In this document: piece by piece, positions 15,004 through 24,618 of the stretch
How the letters are laid out: every line of letters starts with the position of its first letter
Position numbering within the stretch: the first letter of the stretch is position 1
Assembly (NCBI RefSeq): GCF_013347965.1
Contig: NZ_CP048810.1
Location: 310,001 to 374,000, forward strand
Direction of reading: 5' to 3'
Origin: Pseudomonas bijieensis
GTDB lineage: Bacteria > Pseudomonadota > Gammaproteobacteria > Pseudomonadales > Pseudomonadaceae
Length of the DNA stretch: 64,000 bases
Notes under the pieces: generated by a model
The model's input: the letters and a program-made list of their open reading frames with translations, nothing else
What the model was told of the DNA's origin: nothing
The model's database searches: none
Program-made: the position numbers and the translations under genes

Positions 15004-15996
15004 TTATTGACGGGCCACGGCCTGCTGGCGGCCGGTGTCGAGCAGTTGATCGATCACCTGGTCCACATTCACTCCGCGACGGACCAACTCCTCGGAAACC
15101 AGGATCGGTGCGGCAGCCTTGGAGGCCAGCACATCCTTGGCACTCAATTGCGGGCTGCCCAGGTCGGTGCGTGACAGTTGCAGCCGGGCAACTTCCAATG
15201 GCAGTCCGGATGCGTCGGCCAACAATTTGGCCAACTCTTGCGGATGCTCCAGCGACCACGCCCGGGCCTGTTCGTAGGCGGCGAGCACGGTGTCGATGGT
15301 CTGCGGATGCTCCTGGGCATATTTCTCCGTGACGCTGACCACGCCGTAACTGTTGAAGGCGGGGTTGCGATACAGCAGGCGCGACCCGGCCTGTACTTCG
15401 CTGGCGGCCATGTGCGGGTCGAGGCCGGCCCAGGCGTCGACGTCGCCTTTTTCCAGGGCGGCGCGACCGTCCGGGTGTTGCAGGTGCACCAACTCCACAT
15501 CGTCTTTTTTCAGCCCTGCCTGTTGCAGGCTGCGCAGGGTGAACAGATAAGGGTCGGTGCCCTTGGTGGCGGCGATCTTCTTGCCCTTGAGGTCGGCGAT
15601 GGTCTTGATCGGTGAATCCTTGCGCACTACCAGGGCCGTCCATTCGGCGCGGCTGTAGACATACACCGATTTGATCGGACTGCCGTTGGCCCGGCTCAGC
15701 ACGGCGGCAAGGCTGGCGGACGAAGCGAAGTCGACGCCGCCGCTGTTGAGGTATTCCAGGGAGCGGTTACTGCCCTGGCTCAGCACCCAGCTGACCTTGG
15801 TCTGGGGCAGGGCCTTTTCCAGATAACCGAAGTGCTTGAGCACCAGGCTGACCGGCGAGTAATAGGCGTAATCCAGATGCACTTCGGCCGGCGGGCTTTC
15901 TGCGGCCAGGGTCATGGACGGCAGGCCCAGCGCCAGGACGCAGGCGCTGATCAGGTATCTGGCGCGGGCCAGGGAGAAGCGGACGTCGGGTTTCAT
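15004..15996 (-). CDS. Periplasmic substrate-binding protein of the sulfonate-type ABC importer
   Basis: A 330-residue protein. Residues 1-31 form a signal peptide (basic n-region, ISACVLALGLPSMTLAA). The mature part has the NMT1/SsuA-like two-lobe pattern, with SNRSLEYLNSGGVDFASSAS and VVRKDSPIKTIADLKGKKIAATKG, the usual ligand-cleft elements. The start is ATG 15996, with GGAG 7 bases upstream. First gene of a three-gene operon with permease and ATPase. Divergent from a second binding protein at 16300 across about 300 bases. The ligand is probably an organosulfonate or related anion. Confidence 0.92.
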   Translation of the reverse strand: MKPDVRFSLARARYLISACVLALGLPSMTLAAESPPAEVHLDYAYYSPVSLVLKHFGYLEKALPQTKVSWVLSQGSNRSLEYLNSGGVDFASSASLAAVLSRANGSPIKSVYVYSRAEWTALVVRKDSPIKTIADLKGKKIAATKGTDPYLFTLRSLQQAGLKKDDVELVHLQHPDGRAALEKGDVDAWAGLDPHMAASEVQAGSRLLYRNPAFNSYGVVSVTEKYAQEHPQTIDTVLAAYEQARAWSLEHPQELAKLLADASGLPLEVARLQLSRTDLGSPQLSAKDVLASKAAAPILVSEELVRRGVNVDQVIDQLLDTGRQQAVARQ

Positions 15997-16299
15997 GGAA
16001 CAGCTCCAGACAAGGCGGCGAGAAGGCAATGTTCTTATTTCCGAAAGATCGGACCGCGAGAGGAAATCCCGCTTGAAAGGAATATTGCAGGCTCTGTGCC
16101 ACAGCCCGGGAAAGGGCGGTTTACGGGCGTTGCCATGGAGTAACGGTTTCAGGGAAATGTTGCCCAGCCAACAGTCTGTTGCCGCGCTGTTGCGCCATCA
16201 ACATCGGCTGCCTGTGATCATGAGCTTATGCAATAAAAGAATTTAGAATGTGAATTACAAGGACGTTATGTTCTATGAAACTCACTCAGGAAAGTCTTC
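15997..16299. promoter_or_regulatory. Divergent promoter region between two binding-protein genes
   Basis: A 303-base non-coding stretch from which two sulfonate-type binding-protein genes diverge. The part next to the right-hand gene (16215-16275) is AT-rich and ends in AGGAAAG before the ATG. Sulfur-scavenging genes in pseudomonads are usually under CysB-type control; I could not identify a convincing site by eye. No ORF with a ribosome site is present. Confidence 0.5.
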
Positions 16300-17247
16300 A
16301 TGAAGGTCTCCCGATCCCTGCGCCGTCTGCTCCTCAGCACATTGTTCGCCGCACCTTTGGTCCAGGCCGCCGAGCCGTTGGTACTGCACGTTGGCGACCA
16401 GAACTATTACAACGTACGGGCTTCGGTGGAGGCCTCGGGCGTGCTTGAAGGCGCTGCCTACCGTGTCGACTGGAAACATTTCCAAGCCGCCGCGCCCCTG
16501 GCCGAGGCGCTGAATACCGGCGACCTGGACTTGGGTTTTCTTGGCGATTCAGGTTTTCTGTTTTTGGCGGCCAAGCAGGCGCCGGTGAAGTTGATCGGCG
16601 TTTCGCGGCAGAACCCGGACACTATCGCGTTACTTGTGCCCAAGGACTCGCCGGTCAAGACCATCGCCGACCTCAAGGGCAAGAAAGTCGCCTATTGGCC
16701 CGGTGCCTGGAGCCAGCAACTGACCTTGCGCGCCCTGGAGCAGGCCGGCCTGCCGGAGAATCATGTCGAATTCATCAAGCTGATGCCGATCGACGCGGCT
16801 GCGGCCTTGCCCCAGGGCAGCATCGATGCCTTTCCGGTGTGGGAACCCTATATCTCGCAACAGATCCTGTTTTCCGGCGCCCGGCCAATCCTGACGGCGA
16901 AAAACCTCATGCCCGGCCTCAGCGCCATTGCCGCTTCGACGTCGGCCATCGACAGTAAGCGCGAAGCCATCGCCGATTTCCTCGGGCGCGTGAAGCAAGC
17001 CCGTGCCTGGGTCGACAACCATACCGATGCATACGCCGACCTGTGGGCAAAAAAAGCCAATCTCGACCAGAACGTCTCACGCCATTGGTTGCGCCAGGCC
17101 CACATGAGCGTCGGCCCGGTAGACCAACAGGCGGCCGCCGACCTGCAAAGCACGGCGGACTTCCTGTTCAAGGTCAAGGCGCTGCCGGCCCCGCTGGTCA
17201 CCGCCGGGATTATCGACACGTCCTTCAGCCAGGCCTTGAGCCATTGA
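16300..17247 (+). CDS. Second periplasmic sulfonate-type binding protein (orphan)
   Basis: A 315-residue protein with a clear signal peptide (MKVSRSLRRLLLSTLFAAPL, cleavage after VQAA). The mature part belongs to the same NMT1/SsuA-like group as the protein encoded divergently: ALNTGDLDLGFLGDSGF and LVPKDSPVKTIADLKGKKVAYWPG match its cleft motifs. No permease or ATPase follows it; the next gene is a convergent TetR regulator. It may feed the importer at 13378-14940, widening its substrate range. AGGAAAG precedes the ATG at 16300. Confidence 0.9.
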   Translation: MKVSRSLRRLLLSTLFAAPLVQAAEPLVLHVGDQNYYNVRASVEASGVLEGAAYRVDWKHFQAAAPLAEALNTGDLDLGFLGDSGFLFLAAKQAPVKLIGVSRQNPDTIALLVPKDSPVKTIADLKGKKVAYWPGAWSQQLTLRALEQAGLPENHVEFIKLMPIDAAAALPQGSIDAFPVWEPYISQQILFSGARPILTAKNLMPGLSAIAASTSAIDSKREAIADFLGRVKQARAWVDNHTDAYADLWAKKANLDQNVSRHWLRQAHMSVGPVDQQAAADLQSTADFLFKVKALPAPLVTAGIIDTSFSQALSH

Positions 17248-17337
17248 GCAGGGGCAGGGCGCTGCGCGAAACCGGCGTTGTGGCGAATGCACGCCCTGAG
17301 TACTCGACCAGCTTCTAGCACCGTCCTTGCTGGGCAA

Positions 17338-17973
17338 CTAGGCCCCTTCGTGCCCCCCGACCGTGGGGGCTTCGACACAGTAGGCCGCCAGGAAGGTCTT
17401 CACCGCCCGTTCGACAGCCTGTCTGATTTGCGGCCTGGAAAATTTTTCCTCGACCCCCAGGGTCAAAGGCATAACCGTTTCGCACTCAAGGAGCGCGCTA
17501 AGCTGGATTGCCGCCAGCAGAGGATCGGATCGTCTCAGGTTGCCTTGGGCCATTTGCCTGTCGAGGAAGTCTGCGATGTTCTGAAAGCCGACCTTGGGGC
17601 CCAGTTCGTAAAAACGCTTTCCAATGTCGCTTCGTCCGGACTCGGCGATGATGGCCCGCCGCGTCTGGATCCTGTCCGGGGAGCACAAGAACGCCAGGAC
17701 CTTTTCGCCACAGGCCTGCAAGGTCTCCCGCAAGTTGTCGACTTTGTTGTTGAGTGTTGCAAAGACGGGCTCGAACTCCTTGCTCGCTTCCTCGTGCATC
17801 GCCGCTACGAACAGTTCTTCCTTGGAACCGAAGTAGCCGTACAGCGTCGCCTTCGAGCCGCCAACCCGACTGGCGATTTCGCCCATCGACGCACCTTCGA
17901 AGCCTGAATCCCGGAACACTTGCGAAGCGGCTGCGAGAATGGCGTCGCGCTTGGCTTCCGTTTTGACTCTCAT
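17338..17973 (-). CDS. TetR-family repressor next to an RND efflux pair
   Basis: A 211-residue protein with an N-terminal TetR helix-turn-helix: ILAAASQVFRDSGFEGASMG then IASRVGGSKATLYGYFGSKE (residues 12-55). The rest is a helical ligand-binding domain of the AefR-like type. It is divergent from the RND adaptor gene, with 124 bases between the start codons that contain symmetric sequences likely to be its operators. Expected to repress the pump until a toxic compound binds. Confidence 0.92.
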   Translation of the reverse strand: MRVKTEAKRDAILAAASQVFRDSGFEGASMGEIASRVGGSKATLYGYFGSKEELFVAAMHEEASKEFEPVFATLNNKVDNLRETLQACGEKVLAFLCSPDRIQTRRAIIAESGRSDIGKRFYELGPKVGFQNIADFLDRQMAQGNLRRSDPLLAAIQLSALLECETVMPLTLGVEEKFSRPQIRQAVERAVKTFLAAYCVEAPTVGGHEGA

Positions 17974-17992
17974 CGCCTTGGATCTCTTTTAT

Positions 17993-18065
17993 CTATACCG
18001 ATTGGTTCAGTATTACTTGACTTCGAATGATCGTCAAATAACTATACCGAACCGTACGGTTATAG
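17993..18065. promoter_or_regulatory. Candidate TetR operators
   Basis: CTATACCGA occurs twice as a direct repeat (17993-18001 and 18042-18050). The second copy runs into a perfect 12-base palindrome AACCGTACGGTT at 18050-18061, and the whole 18042-18065 element is CTATA...TATAG at its ends. Position between divergent tetR and pump genes makes these the natural binding sites of the adjacent repressor. Confidence 0.55.
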
Positions 18066-18097
18066 TTCTTGCGATCAGTCCCTCTCGGAGTTCCATC

Positions 18098-19306
18098 ATG
18101 CGCAAAGCCAGTTTCCTTTGGCCCATAACGTTCTTGACGATGTCTTGTTTTCTAAGCGCATGTGGCAAGCCCCCGATGGGGCCGCCCCCCGTCGCCGGTA
18201 CGCCGGTGGTCGGGGTATTGACCGTGCGCGAGCAACCGGTGGCGCTCACCACGGAATTACCTGGGCGCACCGTGGCTTACCTCATTGCCGACGTGCGGCC
18301 ACAGGTCAACGGCATCATCAAGGCGCGAAATTTTCGTGAGGGCAGTGATGTGAAGGCTGGGCAGACGCTCTACCAGATCAATCCGGCGACCTACCAGGCG
18401 GCCTACGACAGCAACGTCGCAGCGTTGGCCAAGGCCCAGGCGAGCCTCAAGACCGCGCGACTCAAATCCGATCGCTACAAGGAGCTTGTCGCCATCAAGG
18501 CCGTGAGCCAGCAGGAGTACGACGATGCTACTTCCAGCCTGGGCGAGATAGAGGCTGACATCGCGGCGGCCAAGGCCAATGTCGAAACCAGTCGTATCAA
18601 CCTGGCTTATGCCCGTGTGGATGCGCCCATCTCCGGCCGGATCGGCCGCTCGACCGTGACGCCCGGCGCACTGGTCACGGCCAGTCAGGCCAGCGCGATG
18701 GCGACTATCCAGCAGCTGGATCCTATCTATGTGGATGTGACGCAGCCGAGCGCGGCATTGCTCGACCTTAAAGAGTCGCTTGCAAATGGCGAGCTTCAGA
18801 AGGCCGGAGCCAATGCCGCGAAGGTGTCTTTGGTGTTGGAAAACGGCCGGACTTATCCAATTGAGGGGCAGTTGGAGTTTTCCGACGTTACCGTCAACCA
18901 GGACACCGGCGCGATTACGCTTCGCGCGGTGTTTCCCAATCCCAATGCCGATCTCCTGCCGGGCATGTATGTCCGTGCCGTCTTGCAGATAGGCATTAAA
19001 GAGCAGGGGGTGTTGGTGCCGCAACAAGCCGTCACTCGGGACAGTACGGGCAAGCCCACGGTTTATGTGGTCGGCAAGGATCGCAAGCTGGAGCGTCGGG
19101 TTCTGGAAACCGACCGTGCCATTGGCGATCAGTGGCTGGTCCGTAGCGGCCTGCAGGTCGGTGATCAATTGGTCGTGGACGGGCAACAGCGCGCGGCCCC
19201 CGGTGTTGAAGTCCAAGTGACACCTTGGCCCTCCAATCCGCCATCGACTCCCTCCATTGCCACGCTTGAAGCCGTCAAGGCGACAAAGCGGCCCGATATC
19301 AACTGA
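18098..19306 (+). CDS. RND efflux periplasmic adaptor lipoprotein (AcrA/MexA type)
   Basis: A 402-residue membrane-fusion protein. I use ATG 18098 ([20 protein letters not shown]), because a lipoprotein signal with lipobox LSAC places the acylated Cys at residue 24; the longer frame from 17939 overlaps the repressor and operators. Domains: lipoyl halves around [20 protein letters not shown] and [15 protein letters not shown], an alpha-hairpin between (residues 105-175), then beta-barrel and membrane-proximal parts. It connects the inner-membrane pump encoded 16 bases downstream to an outer-membrane channel not encoded here. Confidence 0.93.
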   Translation: MRKASFLWPITFLTMSCFLSACGKPPMGPPPVAGTPVVGVLTVREQPVALTTELPGRTVAYLIADVRPQVNGIIKARNFREGSDVKAGQTLYQINPATYQAAYDSNVAALAKAQASLKTARLKSDRYKELVAIKAVSQQEYDDATSSLGEIEADIAAAKANVETSRINLAYARVDAPISGRIGRSTVTPGALVTASQASAMATIQQLDPIYVDVTQPSAALLDLKESLANGELQKAGANAAKVSLVLENGRTYPIEGQLEFSDVTVNQDTGAITLRAVFPNPNADLLPGMYVRAVLQIGIKEQGVLVPQQAVTRDSTGKPTVYVVGKDRKLERRVLETDRAIGDQWLVRSGLQVGDQLVVDGQQRAAPGVEVQVTPWPSNPPSTPSIATLEAVKATKRPDIN

Positions 19307-19322
19307 CCGGTGGGAGTCGACC

Positions 19323-22300
19323 ATGGCGCGTTTTTTTATTGATCGTCCCATCTTTGCCTGGGTACTTGCCATCATTGTGATGATCGCCGGTGCCATCGCA
19401 GTCATCACATTACCGATCGCGCAGTACCCGGCCATTGCGCCGCCCGCGGTCGCGATTGTCGCCACCTATCCCGGTGCATCGGCCAAGACCCTGGAGGACA
19501 CGGTCACCCAAGTCATCGAGCAGAAAATGAAGGGGCTGGATCGGCTCAGCTACATGGCCTCGACCAGCGAGTCCTCGGGCACCGTCACCATTACACTGAC
19601 CTTCGAGAACGGAACGGATCCGGACACGGCGCAAGTACAGGTCCAGAACAAGTTGGCGCTTGCCACCCCACTGTTGCCGCAAGAGGTCCAGCAGCAGGGC
19701 GTATCCGTCAGCAAGTCGGCCAGCAACTTTTTGAATGTACTGGCCTTCACGTCCGAAGATGGCAGCATGAATGGCGCCGATCTCTCAGACTATGTGGCGG
19801 CGAACGTCCAGGAAGCGATCAGCCGGGTCGAGGGGGTGGGTGACACGACTTTGTTCGGCTCCCAGTACGCCATGCGCGTGTGGCTCAATCCAGACAAGCT
19901 GATCAGCTACAACCTCACGCCGCTCGACGTCAAGACAGCCATCCAGGCGCAGAACGCCCAGGTGTCGGCAGGCCAGTTGGGAGGACTGCCCTCGGTCGGC
20001 AACCAGCAGATCAATGCCTTGATCACCGCGCAAACGCGCATGCGCACCGCCGAGGAGTTCGAAAACATACTGCTGCGCACGCTGACCGATGGGTCCCAGG
20101 TCCGGTTGCGGGATGTGGCTCGTACAGCGTTGGGCAGCGAGACGTACAACACCGTAGGGCGCTACAACGGCAAACCCGCCGCCGGCCTGGCGATCAAGCT
20201 GGCGACAGGGGCCAACGCGCTCGACACGGTCAAGGCTATCGATGCGCGCCTGGAGCAGTTGCAGGCGTTCTTTCCCGCCGGCATGAAGGTCCACAAGCCC
20301 TACGACACCACGCCTTTCGTGCGGATCTCGATCGAGGAGGTCGTGCGCACCTTGGTTGAGGCGGTGGTGCTGGTATTCCTGGTCATGTACCTGTTCATGC
20401 AGAACCTGCGGGCCACCCTGATCCCGACGATCGCGGTGCCAGTGGTGCTCCTGGGAACGTTTGGAGTCCTGGCGCTGTTTGGCTTCACCATCAACACCTT
20501 GACCATGTTCGCCATGGTGCTCGCTATCGGCCTGCTGGTGGATGACGCCATTGTCGTGGTGGAAAACGTCGAGCGGGTGATGACCGAGGAGGGCTTGCCG
20601 CCCAAAGAGGCCACGCGCAAGTCCATGGGGCAGATTACCGGCGCGCTGGTTGGCGTGGCGATGGTGCTGGCGGCGGTGTTCGTGCCGATGGCGTTCTTCA
20701 GCGGCTCCAGCGGGGTTATTTACCGTCAGTTCTCGATCACCATCGTTTCGGCGATGACGTTGTCGGTGCTCGTTGCATTGGTCTTCACCCCGGCCCTGTG
20801 TGCCACCGTGCTCAAGCCGGTGACCAAAGGGCACGCCTTGAGCACCACCGGTTTCTTTGGCTGGTTCAACCGCACCTTTGATCGAGGCAATCGTGGTTAC
20901 CAGGGGATCGTCAACCATATGCTGGGCAAGGGCTGGAGGTACATGATCGGGTATGCCGTGATTGTGGCACTGGTGGCGTTCGGTTTCATGAAGTTGCCTG
21001 TCGGATTCTTGCCGAACGAAGATCAGGGAACACTCTTCACCAACATGCAGTTACCTCCTGGAGCGACCAAGGCTCGTACCGACGAAGTGATCAGGCAGGT
21101 GGAGGATCACTTCCTGGTCGATCAGAAAGACGCAGTCGAAGGCGTGTTCTCCGTGTCGGGCTTCAGCTTCGCGGGTAGCGGCCAAAACATGGGTTTTGCC
21201 TTTATCCAGCTCAAACCCTGGGATGAACGCACGGCCTCCGGCCTGAGCGTCACCGACGTCGCGGCCAAGGCCGGCGCCTTTTTTGCGACGATCCGCGATG
21301 CGAAGATCTTTGCATTCGCGCCGCCGGCCGTATCCGAACTGGGCAACGCGACCGGGTTCGATCTCATGATCAAGGACGAGGCCAACCTTGGACACGCGGC
21401 AATGATGCAGGCACGTGACCAACTGTTGGGGATATTGTCCAAGGACCACCGCCTGGTGGCTGTGCGCCCGAACGGCCTGGAAGACATGCCGGATTTGCGC
21501 CTGCATGTCGATCCGCTCAAGGCCGGTGCGCTGGGTGTTTCCATGGCGGACATCAACTCCACCCTCTCGGCGGCGTGGGGCAGCAGCTACGTCAACGACT
21601 TCATTGACAAGGGCCGTGTCAAGAAAGTGATGCTGCAGGGGGAAGATCGCTTTCGCATGCTGCCGACGGATATCGACCGTTGGTACGTGCGCAACAGCGC
21701 GGGCACCATGGTGCCGTTCACCTCCTTTGCAAGCGCCAGCTGGACCACGGGTTCGCCACGACTGGAACGCTACAACGGCGTGCCGTCGATTGAAATCCTG
21801 GGCATGGCGCTTCCAGGAAGTGCCTCGAGTGGCGAGGCGATGGCCATTGTCGAAGCTGCGGTCGCAAAACTGCCGCCGGGCATTGGCTTCGAATGGACGG
21901 CCTTGTCGCGCCAGGAAAAAGCATCGAGTGGCCAGGCGGGCATCCTGTACGGTTTGTCGATCCTGATCGTGTTCCTGGCGCTGGCGGCACTGTACGAGAG
22001 TTGGGCTGTACCGTTTTCGGTGATCCTGGTCATTCCCCTTGGGGTATTCGGCGTGCTGCTCAGTGCCTTTTTGACGTGGAAGTTCAACGATATCTACTTT
22101 CAGGTCGGACTGCTCACCACCATTGGCCTGGCCTGCAAGAACGCCATCCTGATCGTGGAGTTTGCAAAGGATCTTCACGAAGCCGGCAAGGGGCTCGTCG
22201 ACGCCACGATGGAAGCCGTGCGCATGCGTTTGCGCCCGATCCTCATGACTTCATTGGCATTCATCCTGGGCGTGCTACCGCTGGTGCTGGGCAGTGGCGC

Positions 22301-22487
22301 GGGGGCCGGGGCCCAGCATGCACTGGGCTCTGCCGTGATCGGTGGCATGCTGTCAGGCACCGTTCTGGCAATCTTTTTCGTACCGCTGTTCTTCGTGCTG
22401 ATCATGCGCCTGTTCAAGCCCAAGCGGGTATCGCTTGCCGATCCGATTGGCTCGACAGCCACTACGGCGCCCTTGCAAGGCGGGTGA
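19323..22487 (+). CDS. RND efflux transporter, HAE1 family
   Basis: A 1054-residue inner-membrane pump of normal length. It begins [20 protein letters not shown], and TM4 carries the paired aspartates of [18 protein letters not shown] needed for proton coupling. Two large periplasmic loops and twelve helices follow the AcrB/MexB plan. ATG 19323 follows the adaptor by 16 bases. It exports hydrophobic or amphiphilic compounds across the envelope. No outer-membrane factor gene follows, only a hairpin and a convergent oxidoreductase, so it must share an OprM/TolC-like channel encoded elsewhere. Substrate spectrum cannot be read from sequence. Confidence 0.95.
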   Translation: MARFFIDRPIFAWVLAIIVMIAGAIAVITLPIAQYPAIAPPAVAIVATYPGASAKTLEDTVTQVIEQKMKGLDRLSYMASTSESSGTVTITLTFENGTDPDTAQVQVQNKLALATPLLPQEVQQQGVSVSKSASNFLNVLAFTSEDGSMNGADLSDYVAANVQEAISRVEGVGDTTLFGSQYAMRVWLNPDKLISYNLTPLDVKTAIQAQNAQVSAGQLGGLPSVGNQQINALITAQTRMRTAEEFENILLRTLTDGSQVRLRDVARTALGSETYNTVGRYNGKPAAGLAIKLATGANALDTVKAIDARLEQLQAFFPAGMKVHKPYDTTPFVRISIEEVVRTLVEAVVLVFLVMYLFMQNLRATLIPTIAVPVVLLGTFGVLALFGFTINTLTMFAMVLAIGLLVDDAIVVVENVERVMTEEGLPPKEATRKSMGQITGALVGVAMVLAAVFVPMAFFSGSSGVIYRQFSITIVSAMTLSVLVALVFTPALCATVLKPVTKGHALSTTGFFGWFNRTFDRGNRGYQGIVNHMLGKGWRYMIGYAVIVALVAFGFMKLPVGFLPNEDQGTLFTNMQLPPGATKARTDEVIRQVEDHFLVDQKDAVEGVFSVSGFSFAGSGQNMGFAFIQLKPWDERTASGLSVTDVAAKAGAFFATIRDAKIFAFAPPAVSELGNATGFDLMIKDEANLGHAAMMQARDQLLGILSKDHRLVAVRPNGLEDMPDLRLHVDPLKAGALGVSMADINSTLSAAWGSSYVNDFIDKGRVKKVMLQGEDRFRMLPTDIDRWYVRNSAGTMVPFTSFASASWTTGSPRLERYNGVPSIEILGMALPGSASSGEAMAIVEAAVAKLPPGIGFEWTALSRQEKASSGQAGILYGLSILIVFLALAALYESWAVPFSVILVIPLGVFGVLLSAFLTWKFNDIYFQVGLLTTIGLACKNAILIVEFAKDLHEAGKGLVDATMEAVRMRLRPILMTSLAFILGVLPLVLGSGAGAGAQHALGSAVIGGMLSGTVLAIFFVPLFFVLIMRLFKPKRVSLADPIGSTATTAPLQGG

Positions 22488-22511
22488 TGCGGCAAAATCG
22501 CCAACCTCCAA

Positions 22512-22540
22512 TGGCCTGCGGCTTCGATAGCCGCAGGCCA
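22512..22540. terminator. Perfect 12-bp hairpin between convergent genes
   Basis: TGGCCTGCGGCT (22512-22523) and AGCCGCAGGCCA (22529-22540) pair completely around a 5-base loop. It lies between the ends of the RND gene and the convergent oxidoreductase. No T-run follows on either side, so it may act as a bidirectional terminator or RNA-stabilising hairpin. Confidence 0.6.
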
Positions 22541-22545
22541 CGGGA

Positions 22546-23505
22546 TCAGGGTACCAGTACGGCTTTTGCACTGCTGCCATGGGCGATCAGCGCGTACTGG
22601 GCCTTGCCGTCTGCCAGGGGAATTTCAAGGATATCCGTGGGAGCGTCGATGACGCCTGCCTCGAAGTGGCGGCCAAATTCTTCAAGCATCCGGGCGCAAT
22701 CGGTGTTGTCGTAGAGCAGCGAGTTCACGCCGATCAAGACGCCGCCTTTGCGATAGAGCGCCAGGGCAGGGAAGTGCACCATCCCATCTGGCGGGGCGGC
22801 AATGATCGCGATGCGACCGAAGTTGGCCAATGCCGATACTGCTTCTTGCAGCCAGAAGCCAGTGGTGTCGAAGATGACCTGCGCGCCTGCGGGAAACACG
22901 GCTTTGACCTGTTCCGCAAGGCTGCTGGGTGCGCTGGTCACGATGACTTCGTAACCTTTGGCTTGCAACTCGGCGGCCCGTTCCGGTCGCCGTACCGCCG
23001 CAAGCACACGTGCACCACGGGCCTTTGCCAGGGCCAGCGCTGCGCTGCCTACCGCGCCATTGGCGCCAATCACCAGAAACGTCGTGTCACGCTGCACGTT
23101 GGATCGTTCAACGGCATCGTAGGCGGTGGTGAAAGGTACGCCGATGGCCGCCGCCTGGACGAAAGACAAGCGCTCGGGTTTCAGGGCCACGCCACTGGCC
23201 GGAACCGTGAGGAATTGCGCATGGGAGCCGTCACGCAGGAACCCCGGGCCCTTGCCGGTACCCCAGACCGCTTTGCCCAGCAGATGTGCGGGGCCTTGCT
23301 CGACCACCCCGGCGAAATCACGACCGGGCACACGGGGCAAGGTGGTATAGGGAAAACGACCCTCCACATTTTTAACATCACTGGGGTTGATCCCGGCGGC
23401 CTTGACCCGGATGAGGACTTCATCGGCACCGGGAACGGGGGTTGGCAAGTCGACAAGCGAGAGATAGTCCAGGCTGCCGGTGGCGCAAAACTGTAGGGCT
23501 TTCAA
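22546..23505 (-). CDS. Medium-chain quinone oxidoreductase/alcohol dehydrogenase-like protein
   Basis: A 319-residue MDR protein. GroES-like N-terminal half with VPGRDFAGVVEQG, then a Rossmann fold with VIGANGAVGSAALALAKARGA (about residues 143-163) for NAD(P)H. The Cys/His ligands of zinc-dependent alcohol dehydrogenases are absent, so it is the zinc-free quinone-reductase type, reducing quinones or enones. An AraC regulator is encoded 75 bases upstream on the same strand and probably controls it. Substrate unknown. Confidence 0.88.
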   Translation of the reverse strand: MKALQFCATGSLDYLSLVDLPTPVPGADEVLIRVKAAGINPSDVKNVEGRFPYTTLPRVPGRDFAGVVEQGPAHLLGKAVWGTGKGPGFLRDGSHAQFLTVPASGVALKPERLSFVQAAAIGVPFTTAYDAVERSNVQRDTTFLVIGANGAVGSAALALAKARGARVLAAVRRPERAAELQAKGYEVIVTSAPSSLAEQVKAVFPAGAQVIFDTTGFWLQEAVSALANFGRIAIIAAPPDGMVHFPALALYRKGGVLIGVNSLLYDNTDCARMLEEFGRHFEAGVIDAPTDILEIPLADGKAQYALIAHGSSAKAVLVP

Positions 23506-23580
23506 GCTGCAATACTCCTCGACGAAATGAGGGTCGAGGATAGCGTCCGAGCCGAGAGCGAGCCCGCCAGAGACTTTCGT

Positions 23581-24411
23581 CTATCGGACAAACCCCCTGG
23601 ATGCCATCGCGTGTTTATACGCTGACGGTGCAATGCCCAGGGAGCGGCGGAACATCTCGCTGAAACTGCTCAGCGTATAGCCCAACCGTGCCGCTATCGC
23701 CCCCACCGAGTCGCCCTCCAGGAGTGCGGCGACGGCGTGGGCAAGTTGCACTTGTCGGCGCCACTCGGTAAACGTCAGGCCAAGCTCGGCATGGAACAAC
23801 CTGGCCAACGTGCGCGTGCTGGCCCCCACCGACTCGGCGTGTTGCTCAAAGGACATGGCCAGTCCGGGGACATCGAGCACTGTCTCGCACAAATTGCGCA
23901 AGCGTCGATCCCCACCAACGGGCATGGGCACTTTGAGCACCGCCGAGCGCAGTTCACGAAGTTCCAGCACCAGCAGGTTGTCCAAGGCATCACGCATCGC
24001 CGGATCAGGACGGTTGCCCAGCGCCACTCGACGGATGATCAGTTCGCGCAGCAGTTTGCTGACCTCGAGTACTTCCAGCTCAAGCCCCACGCTCATGGCG
24101 AGTTCTGCACGCAAATACAGATTACGCATTTCCAAGGGCGAAACGACTCGGATCCCGTGTGTGACCCGAGGCGGCAGCCACACCGCGCGCTGCGGCGGCA
24201 CCAACAGTGCCGCGCCGGGCGTATCGACCCACATGAGGCCACTTTGCGCGTAGAGAAGCTGGCCCCATTCATGATGATGAGGCGCGATCAACATCCCGGA
24301 CGGGTAGGTGCGGGAAAGTGGTTGGACAAGATGAGTCGTGTCCGTCAGATCGGGGGGGGTGAAGCAAGGGCCATGACCGGAGCTCGGAATGATATCGGTG
24401 CTTTTTAGCAC
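23581..24411 (-). CDS. AraC-family regulator with cupin sensor
   Basis: Cupin N-terminus (GMLIAPHHHEWGQLLYAQSG, then VPPQRAVWLPP) and AraC helix-turn-helix pair at the end (ASTRTLARLFHAELGLTF and VGAIAARLGYTLSSFSEMF, then SAYKHA). The frame stays open upstream to 24504, but those residues (MGASLLAMAAAQ) are merely translated REP sequence, so the real start is downstream. I suggest GTG at 24411; there is no good ATG before the cupin, so this start is uncertain. Probably regulates the oxidoreductase gene that follows. Confidence 0.8.
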   Translation of the reverse strand: MLKSTDIIPSSGHGPCFTPPDLTDTTHLVQPLSRTYPSGMLIAPHHHEWGQLLYAQSGLMWVDTPGAALLVPPQRAVWLPPRVTHGIRVVSPLEMRNLYLRAELAMSVGLELEVLEVSKLLRELIIRRVALGNRPDPAMRDALDNLLVLELRELRSAVLKVPMPVGGDRRLRNLCETVLDVPGLAMSFEQHAESVGASTRTLARLFHAELGLTFTEWRRQVQLAHAVAALLEGDSVGAIAARLGYTLSSFSEMFRRSLGIAPSAYKHAMASRGFVR

Positions 24412-24472
24412 AAGTGCGCAGGGGTTGGAGCCTGGCTGGGCCAGCCCGTCAGAGCTTGCTTGGGGCGATTGT

Positions 24473-24583
24473 GCCGCCGCCATCGCGAGCAGGCTCGCTC
24501 CCACAGTTTTCCGGGGTGACAGTGAGATTCGAGAGACACCCTCAATCCCCTGTGGGAGCGAGCCTGCTCGCGATGGCGGCGGC
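24473..24583. repeat. REPIN: inverted pair of REP elements
   Basis: A 33-base REP at 24473-24505 is repeated as its exact reverse complement at 24551-24583; the core is TGTGGGAGCGAGCCTGCTCG. Forty-five bases lie between. REP pairs of this sequence are abundant in fluorescent pseudomonads and are mobilised by RAYT (REP-associated tyrosine) transposases, none of which is in this window. The perfect match of the two arms suggests a recent or actively maintained copy. Confidence 0.92.
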
Positions 24584-24618
24584 TCAGGTCGTACTAGGAT
24601 TGAATGTTGCGCCGATGA

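Noticed and set aside
13387..15174. 595-codon plus-strand open frame
   Set aside because: Antisense to three clear ABC importer genes; Gln/Gly/His-rich composition typical of shadows.
24412..24504. Extra N-terminal residues MGASLLAMAAAQ of the AraC frame
   Set aside because: Encoded by the REP element; this peptide is a well-known artefact of open frames running into REPs.
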